Source: Weeksellaceae bacterium TAE3-ERU29 | GTDB lineage: Bacteria; Bacteroidota; Bacteroidia; Flavobacteriales; Weeksellaceae | NCBI GenBank assembly: GCA_019218445.1 | Contig: JAHUUM010000004.1 | Span: forward strand, 88,467-152,466 | Reading direction: 5' to 3' | DNA length: 64,000 nt | In this document: piece after piece, positions 48,718 through 58,039 of the stretch | How the letters are laid out: the number at the start of each line of letters is the position of its first letter | How positions within the stretch are numbered: the stretch's first letter is position 1 | The notes under the pieces: model-generated | Database searches by the model: none | The model's input: the letters and a program-made list of their open reading frames with translations, nothing else | What the model was told of the DNA's origin: nothing | Position numbers and translations under genes: made by a program

Positions 48718-49344
48718 CTAAGGTAATATAATTTTTTCACAATAACTAAACGTATCGCTAAGTCCATCTACATTTGTTTTCACTTCGTATTTCAATTCCG
48801 GAGTCTCTATTAAACCATCATCAGATTTTGCCTTAATACTTGCCACCATGTTAAAGTTATCATATCCCGCTCCTGAAATTCCAAGATAAAGTGGAAAGCC
48901 TGATTTAACTTTAAAGGTTTTTGTATATTGCTTTCCATTCTCGAAATCAATTTTATCATTCTCTATATAGAAACTTTTATACGTTTTTAATATTTCTAAT
49001 TCTTTATTTTCTCCTACAAACCTTAAGTCAACCTTGGAACTGGCAGGGCTGCCATCTTGTATCCTTTTTACTTCTTTAAAATAAAACTTTACGGTTACTG
49101 TATAGTCTCGCTTATCTTCTATTTCCTTTCCGGGATAAATATATTCTTTTTTAGATACTTCCGGCTCACATGGCAACTTAGGCATAGTTTCATACCCTAA
49201 ATAGGGTGGTTTTATTTTTTCACCTCCAAAGAGCTTCTCATAATCTTCATCGGGCAAATCTTCTGCAGTTTCATTACATGCTGAAAGTACAAACAAAGCA
49301 CTCAGAATAATAAATGTATATTTTTTTATATCAATAAATTTCAT
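48718..49344 (-). CDS. Unrecognised lipoprotein of the SusCD operon
   Basis: A 208-residue protein with a lipoprotein signal (lipobox VLSAC, Cys23) and a beta-rich body with no motif I recognise. Two cysteines outside the signal (LPCEPE near 58 and SYCEKI near 202) could form a disulfide joining the ends of the domain. It sits between the DUF4302 and DUF4856-like genes, 11 and 16 bases from them, so it is surely co-transcribed. A surface-exposed binding role is likely; nothing more can be said. Confidence 0.7.
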   Translation of the reverse strand: MKFIDIKKYTFIILSALFVLSACNETAEDLPDEDYEKLFGGEKIKPPYLGYETMPKLPCEPEVSKKEYIYPGKEIEDKRDYTVTVKFYFKEVKRIQDGSPASSKVDLRFVGENKELEILKTYKSFYIENDKIDFENGKQYTKTFKVKSGFPLYLGISGAGYDNFNMVASIKAKSDDGLIETPELKYEVKTNVDGLSDTFSYCEKIILP

Positions 49345-49355
49345 ATCAAAAAGTT

Positions 49356-50270
49356 TTAATTAATTACTGCTTTATACCCTTTCTCTTCGGCTATAAAAGT
49401 ACTTCCTTTTTTTTCAAATACTGTAAAATTAACCGAATCATTCACTTTTATTCCAGGCAAGAAAAGCATTTTATTCTCCATAGGCATATATCCACTTCCC
49501 AATCCTGTAAAATAATTACTATTGTAAATATGTGGTTGCATATTTCTTACAAATACAGAATATCTCAAATTACTATCGGTATGTTTGCTTTTTAAGAAAT
49601 TTTTATTGCTAAACACTTCGTCTCCAAATGGGCTGGTAACCGTTAAAGTTTTCAATTGCTTTCTCTCATAAGCCAGTTTTGTTTGGTAAATGGTTGCCAT
49701 TCTTGCTTTCCAATCCATATCGGTTGCTAACGGTTTTAACAAAATATATTCTTTATTACGCTGTGCATATTTATTAGTTGTAAAAACTAAACTCCCATCT
49801 TCATTTTTTTTATAGAAAAGAAATCCTGTTTGTCCTGTTTCAAAAATATAATTTGGGGAAATAAAATCAAGTTGCGTATAAGTATTTTGTGATAAAGTAT
49901 AACGACTTGTTTTTATTTCTCGGGTAGAATTAAAATCTCCATCGTACAACATTTCTACTTCTCCATTTTCTTTAAAATTCATAAAAATATTATGCCCTCC
50001 TTTTCCGTAGTCTCTCTCTATAAAAAGCACTCCATAATCTTTGGTCGCTTTTAAATTCTTATCAATATCACTAAATCTATTTTCTACTAATGGAAAGTAA
50101 AGCATTTGCCAACCTTGTGATTGCCCTACTAATATTTCCTTAAGTTCGTTTTCTCTTTCCTGTATTCGCTGATTAGGCGTTTTATCAAAAATATCTTCTT
50201 GGGTCTCATTACAAGAATAAAAAGACAACATAAAACAAATACAGAATATATTATATAAATACTTTTTCAT
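49356..50270 (-). CDS. DUF4302 family lipoprotein
   Basis: A 304-residue protein with a lipoprotein signal (lipobox FYSC, Cys20). The start of the mature part, FDKTPNQRIQERENELKEIL followed by GQSQGWQMLYFP, matches DUF4302, which is commonly found beside SusC/SusD pairs. The rest is beta-rich. Function unknown; the context points to substrate binding at the cell surface. It is 3 bases from the peptidase-like gene. Confidence 0.78.
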   Translation of the reverse strand: MKKYLYNIFCICFMLSFYSCNETQEDIFDKTPNQRIQERENELKEILVGQSQGWQMLYFPLVENRFSDIDKNLKATKDYGVLFIERDYGKGGHNIFMNFKENGEVEMLYDGDFNSTREIKTSRYTLSQNTYTQLDFISPNYIFETGQTGFLFYKKNEDGSLVFTTNKYAQRNKEYILLKPLATDMDWKARMATIYQTKLAYERKQLKTLTVTSPFGDEVFSNKNFLKSKHTDSNLRYSVFVRNMQPHIYNSNYFTGLGSGYMPMENKMLFLPGIKVNDSVNFTVFEKKGSTFIAEEKGYKAVIN

Positions 50271-50273
50271 TTT

Positions 50274-51191
50274 TTATTGATTATTTTTTAAATAATTCTG
50301 AATATACACAAGACTTTTTATGTTTAATAAATATAAATCTATATCATATTTATCTTTTAAATATTTGGCTACAAAATCACGTTTTGCCTCTAATGTTACT
50401 TTTGCTTGCCTTGCTCTTTCTACCTCTTTATAATAACTATCAGAAGGCGTTGATGCATACTCAATCATTTGATCCACCTCATGTTTAGGATAAGTAAGTA
50501 AAACACTTAATGTCTCTGCAAAATCTTCATCTACACTAAATCTACCTGCAGGAAAACTATAAAATCCTTGATAAAACGAAGTGGATATTTTATAAATATC
50601 TCTTCCTGATCCTATATCGTTAAGGCGATATGGTCTCATGTTGAGTTTTGCAAAAGCTTCTTTATCAAACGGCTTTCTTAATGCCATTAATTTAGCGGTG
50701 TTATTCTGAACATTACGTACTAAACGTTCTACGCTTTGTTTATTATTTTGAAACTCATTTACTCTAAACAATGTAAAAGGAAACGGCGACTTTTCTGTCA
50801 CTTGTAATCGTTCTACTCCAAATCCATCAATATTAGCATCTCCAAATAACTTAATTTCTGTAGGTGATAAGTTTTTAATAAAATCCTCTCCTCCCATTTC
50901 ATTATATAAATCAATCCAAACAGATTTCAGTGCTTTTAGATACATTTTTACTTTTTCCTCCTCGGGCGGATAAAGTAAGGTATTTTTAAATGTACTTTCA
51001 CTCGACCATTGGTAAGCGATTTCTATATTATAAGGTTTCTGATAAGTTTCATCTATCCATGTTTGGAGTTCTGTATTGGGCTTTTCCTGCATTTGTATTA
51101 CGCTTTCTTCTCGCAAAGAATCATCATCACTACATTGAATAAAAAGCAACGACACAAAAAAAGCAAAACTCGGAATTATATATTTTTTCAT
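50274..51191 (-). CDS. Peptidase_Mx1-like lipoprotein lacking the HEXXH zinc site
   Basis: A 305-residue predicted lipoprotein (lipobox FIQC, Cys20). It follows the putative zinc-binding metallopeptidase family along its length: TYQKPYNIEIAYQW (50-62), KALKSVWIDLYNEM, and EDFAETLSVLL (222-232), which in active members carries the third zinc ligand. The place of HEFAH (about 158-171) instead reads RNVQNNTAKLMA, and no His occurs between residues 1 and 232. It should therefore be catalytically dead. It lies 4 bases after susD, and its reading frame is intact, so it is not a pseudogene. Confidence 0.8.
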   Translation of the reverse strand: MKKYIIPSFAFFVSLLFIQCSDDDSLREESVIQMQEKPNTELQTWIDETYQKPYNIEIAYQWSSESTFKNTLLYPPEEEKVKMYLKALKSVWIDLYNEMGGEDFIKNLSPTEIKLFGDANIDGFGVERLQVTEKSPFPFTLFRVNEFQNNKQSVERLVRNVQNNTAKLMALRKPFDKEAFAKLNMRPYRLNDIGSGRDIYKISTSFYQGFYSFPAGRFSVDEDFAETLSVLLTYPKHEVDQMIEYASTPSDSYYKEVERARQAKVTLEAKRDFVAKYLKDKYDIDLYLLNIKSLVYIQNYLKNNQ

Positions 51192-51194
51192 TGT

Positions 51195-52679
51195 TTATCT
51201 CGGATTTGGGGTTAAACCATAATTAATTGCATCTGCCGGAATTTGCAATACTTTTCGGCGGTCTTCTCTCTTTAAAACTTTGTCTAAAACCAAAGGCTCT
51301 CCGGGAATGTTTCTATCTACTGAAAGATGGAATCTCCTAATATCAAACCATCTAAGCCCCTCATGAACAAACTCTCTCCGTCTTAGCTCTGCGGCATATG
51401 CCACTAAATTTGCTTGAAAAAACGATAAGTACTGAAATGGAGAGGTATAAAGATCTTGTGCATTAGAAAAGCCATATTTTATCTCATCATTTAATAAAGA
51501 ATAAGATGTTTTTGCCTTTAAATAACTTCTTAAATCCAAAATTGCTTTATCATAATCTCCTTTCATTGCAAAAGCTTCGATTCTATTCAATAAAACTTCA
51601 TCTGTTGTGAATAAAACTTGGTCAGAATAAATTCCTTTAGGGTTAAGTCCTGTACTCTCAAACGTAGAAAAATCTCTGAATTTTTTTATATATTTTGCTG
51701 AACTTCCCTCTACTCCTGCAACTTTTCCGGAATAATAAAACACAATATCCAAAGACGGTGACAATGTTTGGAATAACTCTTTAGACTTATTATAGTCTAA
51801 ACCGTAACGTTCATTTTTTAATCTTCTATCCCATCTTGTTTCAGTAGGCGTTATTAATAAATTTGCTTTTTCCTCGGCACTTGTGTAGTGTTTTTCTACA
51901 GAAAAATCATAACCTCTGTATTCTGCCCAGTTTCTCAATTTACTATAAGGATCTAAACCTAAGACATATTCACTATACATTAATACTTTATCCCAATCAC
52001 CTTTATATAAATAAAATCTTGTAGCAAAAGCATACGCTGCATTTTTATTGAAGTGATATTTTGGCTGTTTGTAATATTTATCTTGAATTAAAGGCAGTCC
52101 TATTTCTAAATCTTCTTGAATTTTCTGATAAGTTTCCTCTACAGTTCCTCTACCATACTCAGGAAAAGCATTTCTCTCAGGTTTTGTAAGATATGGAATT
52201 CCTAAATCAGTGTCTGCCGTAGTTGGGTTATAGGGCTCAGACCAAATATTAACCAACATAAAGTGCAAATAAGCTCTCAACACTAAAGCTTCTCCATACA
52301 AGGCTTTAATCCTTGGTGTTTTCTCCTCAAATAATTTTAAGCCCTCTAATGCTTGATTAACTTCTGCAATTCCTTTATAACACTGATTCCAATAATTTAA
52401 AGGTGTGTCTAAATCTTCATTATCAAAATCTTGCCATAAATACATAGATTCATTTAATCTGTAAAATGTAGCCCCTTCTCTCTCGGAAACATTATCTGTC
52501 CGAGGCTCTAAGAACGAGAAATAACTCGCACGTGGATAAGCTGAAGTAATTACTTCACTTATTTTATCAACATCATTTATTTCTATATCATAATTAGAAT
52601 TTGGCGATTCCTCTAAATAGTCATTGCAAGAAAAAAGCAATACCGATAAAATTAAACCATATATATAATTGATTTTCAT
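51195..52679 (-). CDS. SusD/RagB-family nutrient-binding outer-membrane lipoprotein (locus 1)
   Basis: A 494-residue protein with a lipoprotein signal (lipobox LLFSC, Cys18) and NDYLEESPNSNYD. The helical tetratricopeptide-like core (ALVLRAYLHFMLVNIWSEPYN, about 130-150) and C-terminal RRREFVHEGLRWFDIRRF are SusD hallmarks. SusD caps the SusC barrel and binds the substrate. It follows its susC by 12 bases. Confidence 0.94.
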   Translation of the reverse strand: MKINYIYGLILSVLLFSCNDYLEESPNSNYDIEINDVDKISEVITSAYPRASYFSFLEPRTDNVSEREGATFYRLNESMYLWQDFDNEDLDTPLNYWNQCYKGIAEVNQALEGLKLFEEKTPRIKALYGEALVLRAYLHFMLVNIWSEPYNPTTADTDLGIPYLTKPERNAFPEYGRGTVEETYQKIQEDLEIGLPLIQDKYYKQPKYHFNKNAAYAFATRFYLYKGDWDKVLMYSEYVLGLDPYSKLRNWAEYRGYDFSVEKHYTSAEEKANLLITPTETRWDRRLKNERYGLDYNKSKELFQTLSPSLDIVFYYSGKVAGVEGSSAKYIKKFRDFSTFESTGLNPKGIYSDQVLFTTDEVLLNRIEAFAMKGDYDKAILDLRSYLKAKTSYSLLNDEIKYGFSNAQDLYTSPFQYLSFFQANLVAYAAELRRREFVHEGLRWFDIRRFHLSVDRNIPGEPLVLDKVLKREDRRKVLQIPADAINYGLTPNPR

Positions 52680-52691
52680 TCTTCTTAAATA

Positions 52692-55600
52692 TTAAAAGTT
52701 TATATTAAAACTAACTGTATATTGTCTTGTAATCGGGAGAGAAACACCTCCCACTCTAAAGAATTCAGGGTCTTGTCCATTCAATGCACTGTCAGAATAA
52801 ATTAAAAATGGATTAGTAACTTGTGCTCTTACACTCGCTCCTTCTGCTCCTATTTTCTTTACAGTATTAGGACTAAGTTTATAACCTACTGAAATATTCT
52901 TCATTCTCACAAAACTACCGTCTGCCACCCTGTATTGAGAATAATTGTATGTATTATAAGCTCTTTCTATATTTTCTGCTCCTACCAATTCGATTAAATC
53001 CTTAGAAGGAATTGCCGGAACATGTGTAATATTCTCGTCTCCCGGATTTATAAACCGATCGAAGTAATAAGATGAAAACACGTTTAAATCGGCAAATGTT
53101 GGATCATAAGTCGGTTGTAATCTAATTTTATTCCCTACTTGATACGTTATGAAAAAAGAAAAATCAAAGTTTTTATAACTAAACGTATTAGAAAGCCCTC
53201 CCGTGAAATTAGGCTCTATTGCTCCTTCATATTTTAAATAAGAAAGGGAATATTGTGTGTCTAAAAAATCAGCTCCGGCACTCTCCGAGAAATTGAAGTT
53301 TCTGAATGGATAGTTACCAAAATAAAAAGTAGGCAATCCATAATCGTTTAAGTTCTCAAACTGGAAAGAATACAAACCTCCTCTCGGTTTCCCTACAACA
53401 TTTCCTTGTCCTGTTCCTGAGACTAAATCAAATGTATTTGGCGTATTTTTTAAGTTTGTTATTTTTTGGTCGTAATAACTCATTGTGTACATTAAATTCC
53501 ACTTGAAATCTTGTGTTTTTATTACATCAGTATTTAATGTAAATTCAATACCCTTAGTTTCCATATCGGCGAAATTGGCGTATTTGTAGTATTCTCCGCC
53601 TATCCCTGATGTTCTTACTAAATCAATTAAATCAAAAGATTTTCTGGAATAAGCGTCTACCGTCATGTTCAAACGATTTTTAAATAATCCGACATCTAAT
53701 CCTATATTTAATTCGTACATCTTTTCCCAAGTTAAGTCTCGGTTTTCCAAATGCAACAATGAAAGCTCATTTTCTCTTTGAGTAACATCAAATCTTGGAG
53801 TAAGGCCTGCTAAAAAAACAGATAAAGAGTTCACTGCTTTCTCGCTCATTTTAGCTGTAAAACCATAACTTGTTCTTAAAGCAAGAGTAGAAACGTTACT
53901 TCCTCTTCCAAACCAATCTTCTCGGTCTATATTCCATTTTCCTCCAACGTTCCAAGTTGGCAACCATCTTGAATGTCCGCCTTTCCCTGAGGTGTTTGCA
54001 CCTTCATAGTTACCAACAAGGTTTAAAATATATTTCCCTGCATATCCGTAAGTTGCATTTCCTGAGAATGTAACTCCTCTATCATGGATTTTATTCAACC
54101 CGAAATAATTCTCATTTTCAATTGACAATTTATCAAAAATAAGTGGTGGTGTAACAACCTGATTTGCTCTATCATACATCATTCCGAACCCGGTAAACGG
54201 ATTAATTACTCGGTCTGTATATCGAATTTCGTTAAACCCAAATAACTTTAAGTCATGTTCTCCCCATTGCTTTTCATAATCTAAAGCAACACGCATAAGG
54301 TAATTTTCTAATCTATTTTCGGTTTTATTAAAGATTCCGCCTTCCGGTAGAGCTACTTTTGCAAAAGCATTCGAATTATTAATATCTCTGTATAAATAAA
54401 TATTTTCTTGTTGCTCTATGATACTTCCATTTGCTTGATACGCTTTTATTACATTAGAATTTCCTTTTACAAAATGCTCATTTGCTGTGGTTGCTCTACG
54501 TGCTACTGCTACAAAATTCGTTTTTAAATTATCTGTAACTTTGTATTCCACCTCTCCTTGTAACTTTAAGTCTAAGACATTAATATCCATGTAATTATTG
54601 TCATACTCATTTCGGATATTGAATGGAGCCCAATTATTTCTGTAAAATTCATAATTCCCATTATCATCGTACATTCTTAATGCTCGAGATGTATTTAACG
54701 CATACGAAAATGGATTAATATCAAAATCTCGCTCAAAAGAACCTAAGTTTGTATTCTTTTTCTGGCGGAATGTTCCCGGTGCTTTCTGTGCTCTAAAACT
54801 TCCTTGTAAAATTAAATCAGTTTTTAAGCGGTCACTCACAAAATAAGTGTTTCTTAAGTTTGCAGTTAATCGATTTACATTCTCTGCAATCGACCAACCC
54901 GGATCATGATAAAATCCTAAGGATGCATAATTTGCCGTATTTTCCCCACCTCCTGAAAAGCTTAAAGAAACGGTATGCGTAGGTCTTAGAGTAAATAACT
55001 CTTTAAACCAATCCGTATTAGCAGTCTCATATTTTCTCAAGAAATTAGCTTTTGATTCAGGGGTATTTTCTAATAAGAACTTTTGAGTATTTTCATCAAA
55101 AGTAGATAATTTATTATACATTAAATGAAATACTCCACCACGCCTTCCAAATAAAGACTCTTCCATTCCGAAATAACCTTTCCCGAACATTTCATTGTAA
55201 ATGGACATCGTTTCTTGAGAGTTGAGCAAATCATAATTGGCATAATTAGGAATTGAACGCACACCTTGTTCGTAGGCCAAATTAATTCGATTTTTCCCAT
55301 TTCTTCTTCCGGATTTTGTTGTAATTACAATTACTCCGTTCAATGCCCTCGCCCCATACATGGATGTTGCAGATGCATCTTTTAAAACTTGAACATCTTC
55401 TATATCCGCAGGATTTATCCCTGCAATGGCAGAACTGATTAATGTTACCGCATCTCCCGAAAGCAATTGATCATAACTTAAATTCACAAGGTCTTCGTAA
55501 ACTGCTCCGTCTATTACCCAAAGCGGTTGAACATTACTGTTGATAGAGGCTCCTCCTCGTATATTTATTCTTGGTGCTGCTCCAAAAGTTCCGGTCACGT

Positions 55601-56063
55601 TTTGGATATTTAAACCGGCAACTCGCCCTTCTAACAAACGAGAAATATCCGGAATAGCATCCATTTTAATATCTTTCATTTTTACATTAGACGACGCCCC
55701 CGTAAAGACTCTGTTTTTTATTTTTTTATAACCGGTAACTACAAATTCATCTAAGACTAAAGTACTTTCTTTTAAGACAATTTCTGCTTTATTAAAGTTT
55801 TTCACCTTAAATATCTTATCCTTAAAACCTAAAGCACTTATACGTAATTGATCTCCTACTTTAGCTGGAATTGAAAATTCTCCATTATTATTAGAAATTT
55901 TCTCTGTCTTAGTATTTATATTTATTACACTTACTCCTGATATAGGAATATACCGATCATCTATTATTTGTCCTTCAAAATTTTGTTGCCCTATTAAAAA
56001 ATAGGAAATTGAAAATAATAAAGTAAAAAATACTTTCCTTAAATTTCCATGAAATCTACTCAT
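52692..56063 (-). CDS. SusC/RagA-family TonB-linked outer-membrane transporter (locus 1)
   Basis: A 1123-residue protein with a signal peptide (about 7-26), a carboxypeptidase-like domain (FEGQIIDDRYIPISGVSVI), a plug (PRINIRGGASINSNVQPLWV, DIEDVQVLKDASATSMYG) and a 22-strand barrel ending YTVSFNINF. It imports a substrate with TonB energy. I start at ATG 56063 (MSRFHGNLRK); a TTG ten codons upstream lies inside the promoter box 56091-56098. First gene of a six-gene operon. The substrate is unknown; iron or a host protein is suggested only by the operon partners. Confidence 0.93.
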   Translation of the reverse strand: MSRFHGNLRKVFFTLLFSISYFLIGQQNFEGQIIDDRYIPISGVSVININTKTEKISNNNGEFSIPAKVGDQLRISALGFKDKIFKVKNFNKAEIVLKESTLVLDEFVVTGYKKIKNRVFTGASSNVKMKDIKMDAIPDISRLLEGRVAGLNIQNVTGTFGAAPRINIRGGASINSNVQPLWVIDGAVYEDLVNLSYDQLLSGDAVTLISSAIAGINPADIEDVQVLKDASATSMYGARALNGVIVITTKSGRRNGKNRINLAYEQGVRSIPNYANYDLLNSQETMSIYNEMFGKGYFGMEESLFGRRGGVFHLMYNKLSTFDENTQKFLLENTPESKANFLRKYETANTDWFKELFTLRPTHTVSLSFSGGGENTANYASLGFYHDPGWSIAENVNRLTANLRNTYFVSDRLKTDLILQGSFRAQKAPGTFRQKKNTNLGSFERDFDINPFSYALNTSRALRMYDDNGNYEFYRNNWAPFNIRNEYDNNYMDINVLDLKLQGEVEYKVTDNLKTNFVAVARRATTANEHFVKGNSNVIKAYQANGSIIEQQENIYLYRDINNSNAFAKVALPEGGIFNKTENRLENYLMRVALDYEKQWGEHDLKLFGFNEIRYTDRVINPFTGFGMMYDRANQVVTPPLIFDKLSIENENYFGLNKIHDRGVTFSGNATYGYAGKYILNLVGNYEGANTSGKGGHSRWLPTWNVGGKWNIDREDWFGRGSNVSTLALRTSYGFTAKMSEKAVNSLSVFLAGLTPRFDVTQRENELSLLHLENRDLTWEKMYELNIGLDVGLFKNRLNMTVDAYSRKSFDLIDLVRTSGIGGEYYKYANFADMETKGIEFTLNTDVIKTQDFKWNLMYTMSYYDQKITNLKNTPNTFDLVSGTGQGNVVGKPRGGLYSFQFENLNDYGLPTFYFGNYPFRNFNFSESAGADFLDTQYSLSYLKYEGAIEPNFTGGLSNTFSYKNFDFSFFITYQVGNKIRLQPTYDPTFADLNVFSSYYFDRFINPGDENITHVPAIPSKDLIELVGAENIERAYNTYNYSQYRVADGSFVRMKNISVGYKLSPNTVKKIGAEGASVRAQVTNPFLIYSDSALNGQDPEFFRVGGVSLPITRQYTVSFNINF

Positions 56064-56090
56064 TATAATCTTATTAAATCTAAATAAGTG

Positions 56091-56098
56091 CAAATATA
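56091..56098 (-). promoter_or_regulatory. -7 promoter box of SusCD operon 1
   Basis: The minus strand reads TATATTTG, matching TAnnTTTG, 27 bases upstream of the ATG used. It overlaps an apparent TTG start. Confidence 0.6.
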
Positions 56099-56203
56099 TA
56101 GAATTTTAGTTTTTATATTTTATCTAAATAAAAAAAACTCTCCTTTTAATACCTTTTTCACATAATTTAACACTCTCACTTAAATTTATTCATAAAAAAG
56201 AAA

Positions 56204-56223
56204 CCGTCTCAAAACTGAGACGG
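56204..56223 (-). terminator. Terminator of SusCD pair 2
   Basis: CCGTCTCA, four-base loop, TGAGACGG: the same stem as in repeat copy A but without the conserved flanks. It lies 30 bases past the susD stop. Confidence 0.8.
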
Positions 56224-56253
56224 CTTCCTTAGTATTCTTAGACTTAAAAGTTA

Positions 56254-58017
56254 TTAATTATAACCGAAATTCTGATCTTTTTGACTTACATTGTCATTTC
56301 GGATAATTTCAGATTGCGGAATTGGTAACAATAGATTTTTCTTTAAGAAATCTTCATTTAGATTTTTATCATTTATAATAATAGTTATAAAAGGAGTCCC
56401 ATTATTATTTTCTCTCTCCAGATTATATCTAAAGTTTATAAACCAACTATTATTATGAATTTCTATGATTTTCTTCAGATATTCTGTTCCTCTTCTTCTT
56501 ACATCTTCAAATAAGATAGGCTCTCCAGCAAGTTCGAACATACGTTCAAAGAAAATAAATTCTCTTCTTTCTGACTGTCCCATAGATTCAACATTATTCA
56601 GTTTTGCTCTATTTAACACCATATTAATATACTGATCTGCTTTTGCTCCATTTCCTGTTTCATTATAAGCATCTGCTAAGAGTAATAATAAATCTGCATT
56701 TCTAAAAAGTATTACATCATTAGTATCGTAATTTGCACTTGAGTTTTTATCAGAACCTTTTCCACTAAAAGGGAATAGTTTATCTGACATGATACCATAT
56801 CCTAAGTTAGTCCAAACTCCTTTTACATAGTTCATTTCAGGGTTAGGATCCGTACCTGTTAAATTATATTCCGGATTTCTTGGGTCACTACCCGGTAACA
56901 TGAAATCTCTAGCATTAATTATATTGTCATTTGGGTCTAATACAAATGGATAAGATACTCCTTGTCTATCTCTTTCTGTTTTATATCTAGTCTCTTTTAA
57001 ATATTGATTAAGATAAATAGTCTTTATACGAGCATCTCCTGGGTGCGTACCTGCATGATAGTCATAAAACGCTCTATCCATTACGATTGTCCTATAGGAA
57101 TCCGGTTTACCTACAACAGCGGTATAATAAGTATAATAATAAGGAGAAAATAATCCTGTCCAGTTTTTCTGAAGTCCTTTTACTGTTGCTGATGTATAGT
57201 TTAATTGAAATAATATTTCGTTTGACATACTAACTCCTGAACCAAATAAACCAGCATAGTCCGGATCTAAATATTCTTTACCATTTACTTTTTCTCCATA
57301 TTCTATTGTCTTTTTCCAAAGCTCATCTGCAGAAGCATAATTACTAGACTCTATTCCTGATTGTTTTTGGCTGGCAAGCATAAAATATAGTTTTGCTAAA
57401 TAAGCATTTGCTACGTTTTTATCAGCTTGTCCTATTTTCTTTGTTTCTGATAGTTTGTCAGCTGCCATTAACCAATCTTTTTCTGCTTGTTCATAAATCT
57501 CTGTACGGGAACTTAACGGTCTATGCAAACTTTCTCCAACTTTTACTGGAGTTAATTGTATAGCTGCTCTTCCCCATAAAGAACCTAATAAATAATAACC
57601 GTATCCTCTAATAAAATATGCTTGTCCTAAAGCTTCTTTTTTATAATCTTCTGATAAAGATGAATTCTCCATTCCTACCATAATACGATTACTCGTATCT
57701 ATCATATCATAAATACCTTGGAAAGATGCGTTTAATGCTGATCCTTCCGGATCTATATCATAAGCAGCAGCTCTTGTTTCTTCACTTGTACTCACCCTTG
57801 CTACCATTGTACCGTTAGCTATAGTCATTCTTAATATGTTATTTCCATATAAGTTAGCTAAATGACCATAAGCTTCATCTATTACCGCATTTGCTGTCGC
57901 CTCGGAATTAAAAACATCCTTAGAGTTAAATGCGTATGTAGGGTTTTCCTCTAAAGAGCACGCCCCAAGAGTCAATCCTAATATTATTGTTGTTAAATAT
58001 AAAATATTTTTTTTCAT
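56254..58017 (-). CDS. SusD/RagB-family nutrient-binding outer-membrane lipoprotein (locus 2)
   Basis: A 587-residue protein with a lipoprotein signal (lipobox LGAC, Cys20) followed by SLEENPTYAF. The tetratricopeptide-like helices (ALGQAYFIRGYGYYLLGSLWG, about 129-149) and C-terminal FFERMFELAGEPILFEDVRRR are SusD features. It is longer than the locus 1 SusD and only distantly like it, so the two pairs should bind different substrates. No glycan enzymes or regulators flank it. Confidence 0.93.
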   Translation of the reverse strand: MKKNILYLTTIILGLTLGACSLEENPTYAFNSKDVFNSEATANAVIDEAYGHLANLYGNNILRMTIANGTMVARVSTSEETRAAAYDIDPEGSALNASFQGIYDMIDTSNRIMVGMENSSLSEDYKKEALGQAYFIRGYGYYLLGSLWGRAAIQLTPVKVGESLHRPLSSRTEIYEQAEKDWLMAADKLSETKKIGQADKNVANAYLAKLYFMLASQKQSGIESSNYASADELWKKTIEYGEKVNGKEYLDPDYAGLFGSGVSMSNEILFQLNYTSATVKGLQKNWTGLFSPYYYTYYTAVVGKPDSYRTIVMDRAFYDYHAGTHPGDARIKTIYLNQYLKETRYKTERDRQGVSYPFVLDPNDNIINARDFMLPGSDPRNPEYNLTGTDPNPEMNYVKGVWTNLGYGIMSDKLFPFSGKGSDKNSSANYDTNDVILFRNADLLLLLADAYNETGNGAKADQYINMVLNRAKLNNVESMGQSERREFIFFERMFELAGEPILFEDVRRRGTEYLKKIIEIHNNSWFINFRYNLERENNNGTPFITIIINDKNLNEDFLKKNLLLPIPQSEIIRNDNVSQKDQNFGYN

Positions 58018-58039
58018 TTTTTAATTAATTAAAAGTTGT

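Noticed and set aside
50274..51191. Calling the peptidase-like gene a pseudogene
   Set aside because: The frame is complete, the lipoprotein signal is intact and the spacing in the operon is normal; only the active-site residues are changed.
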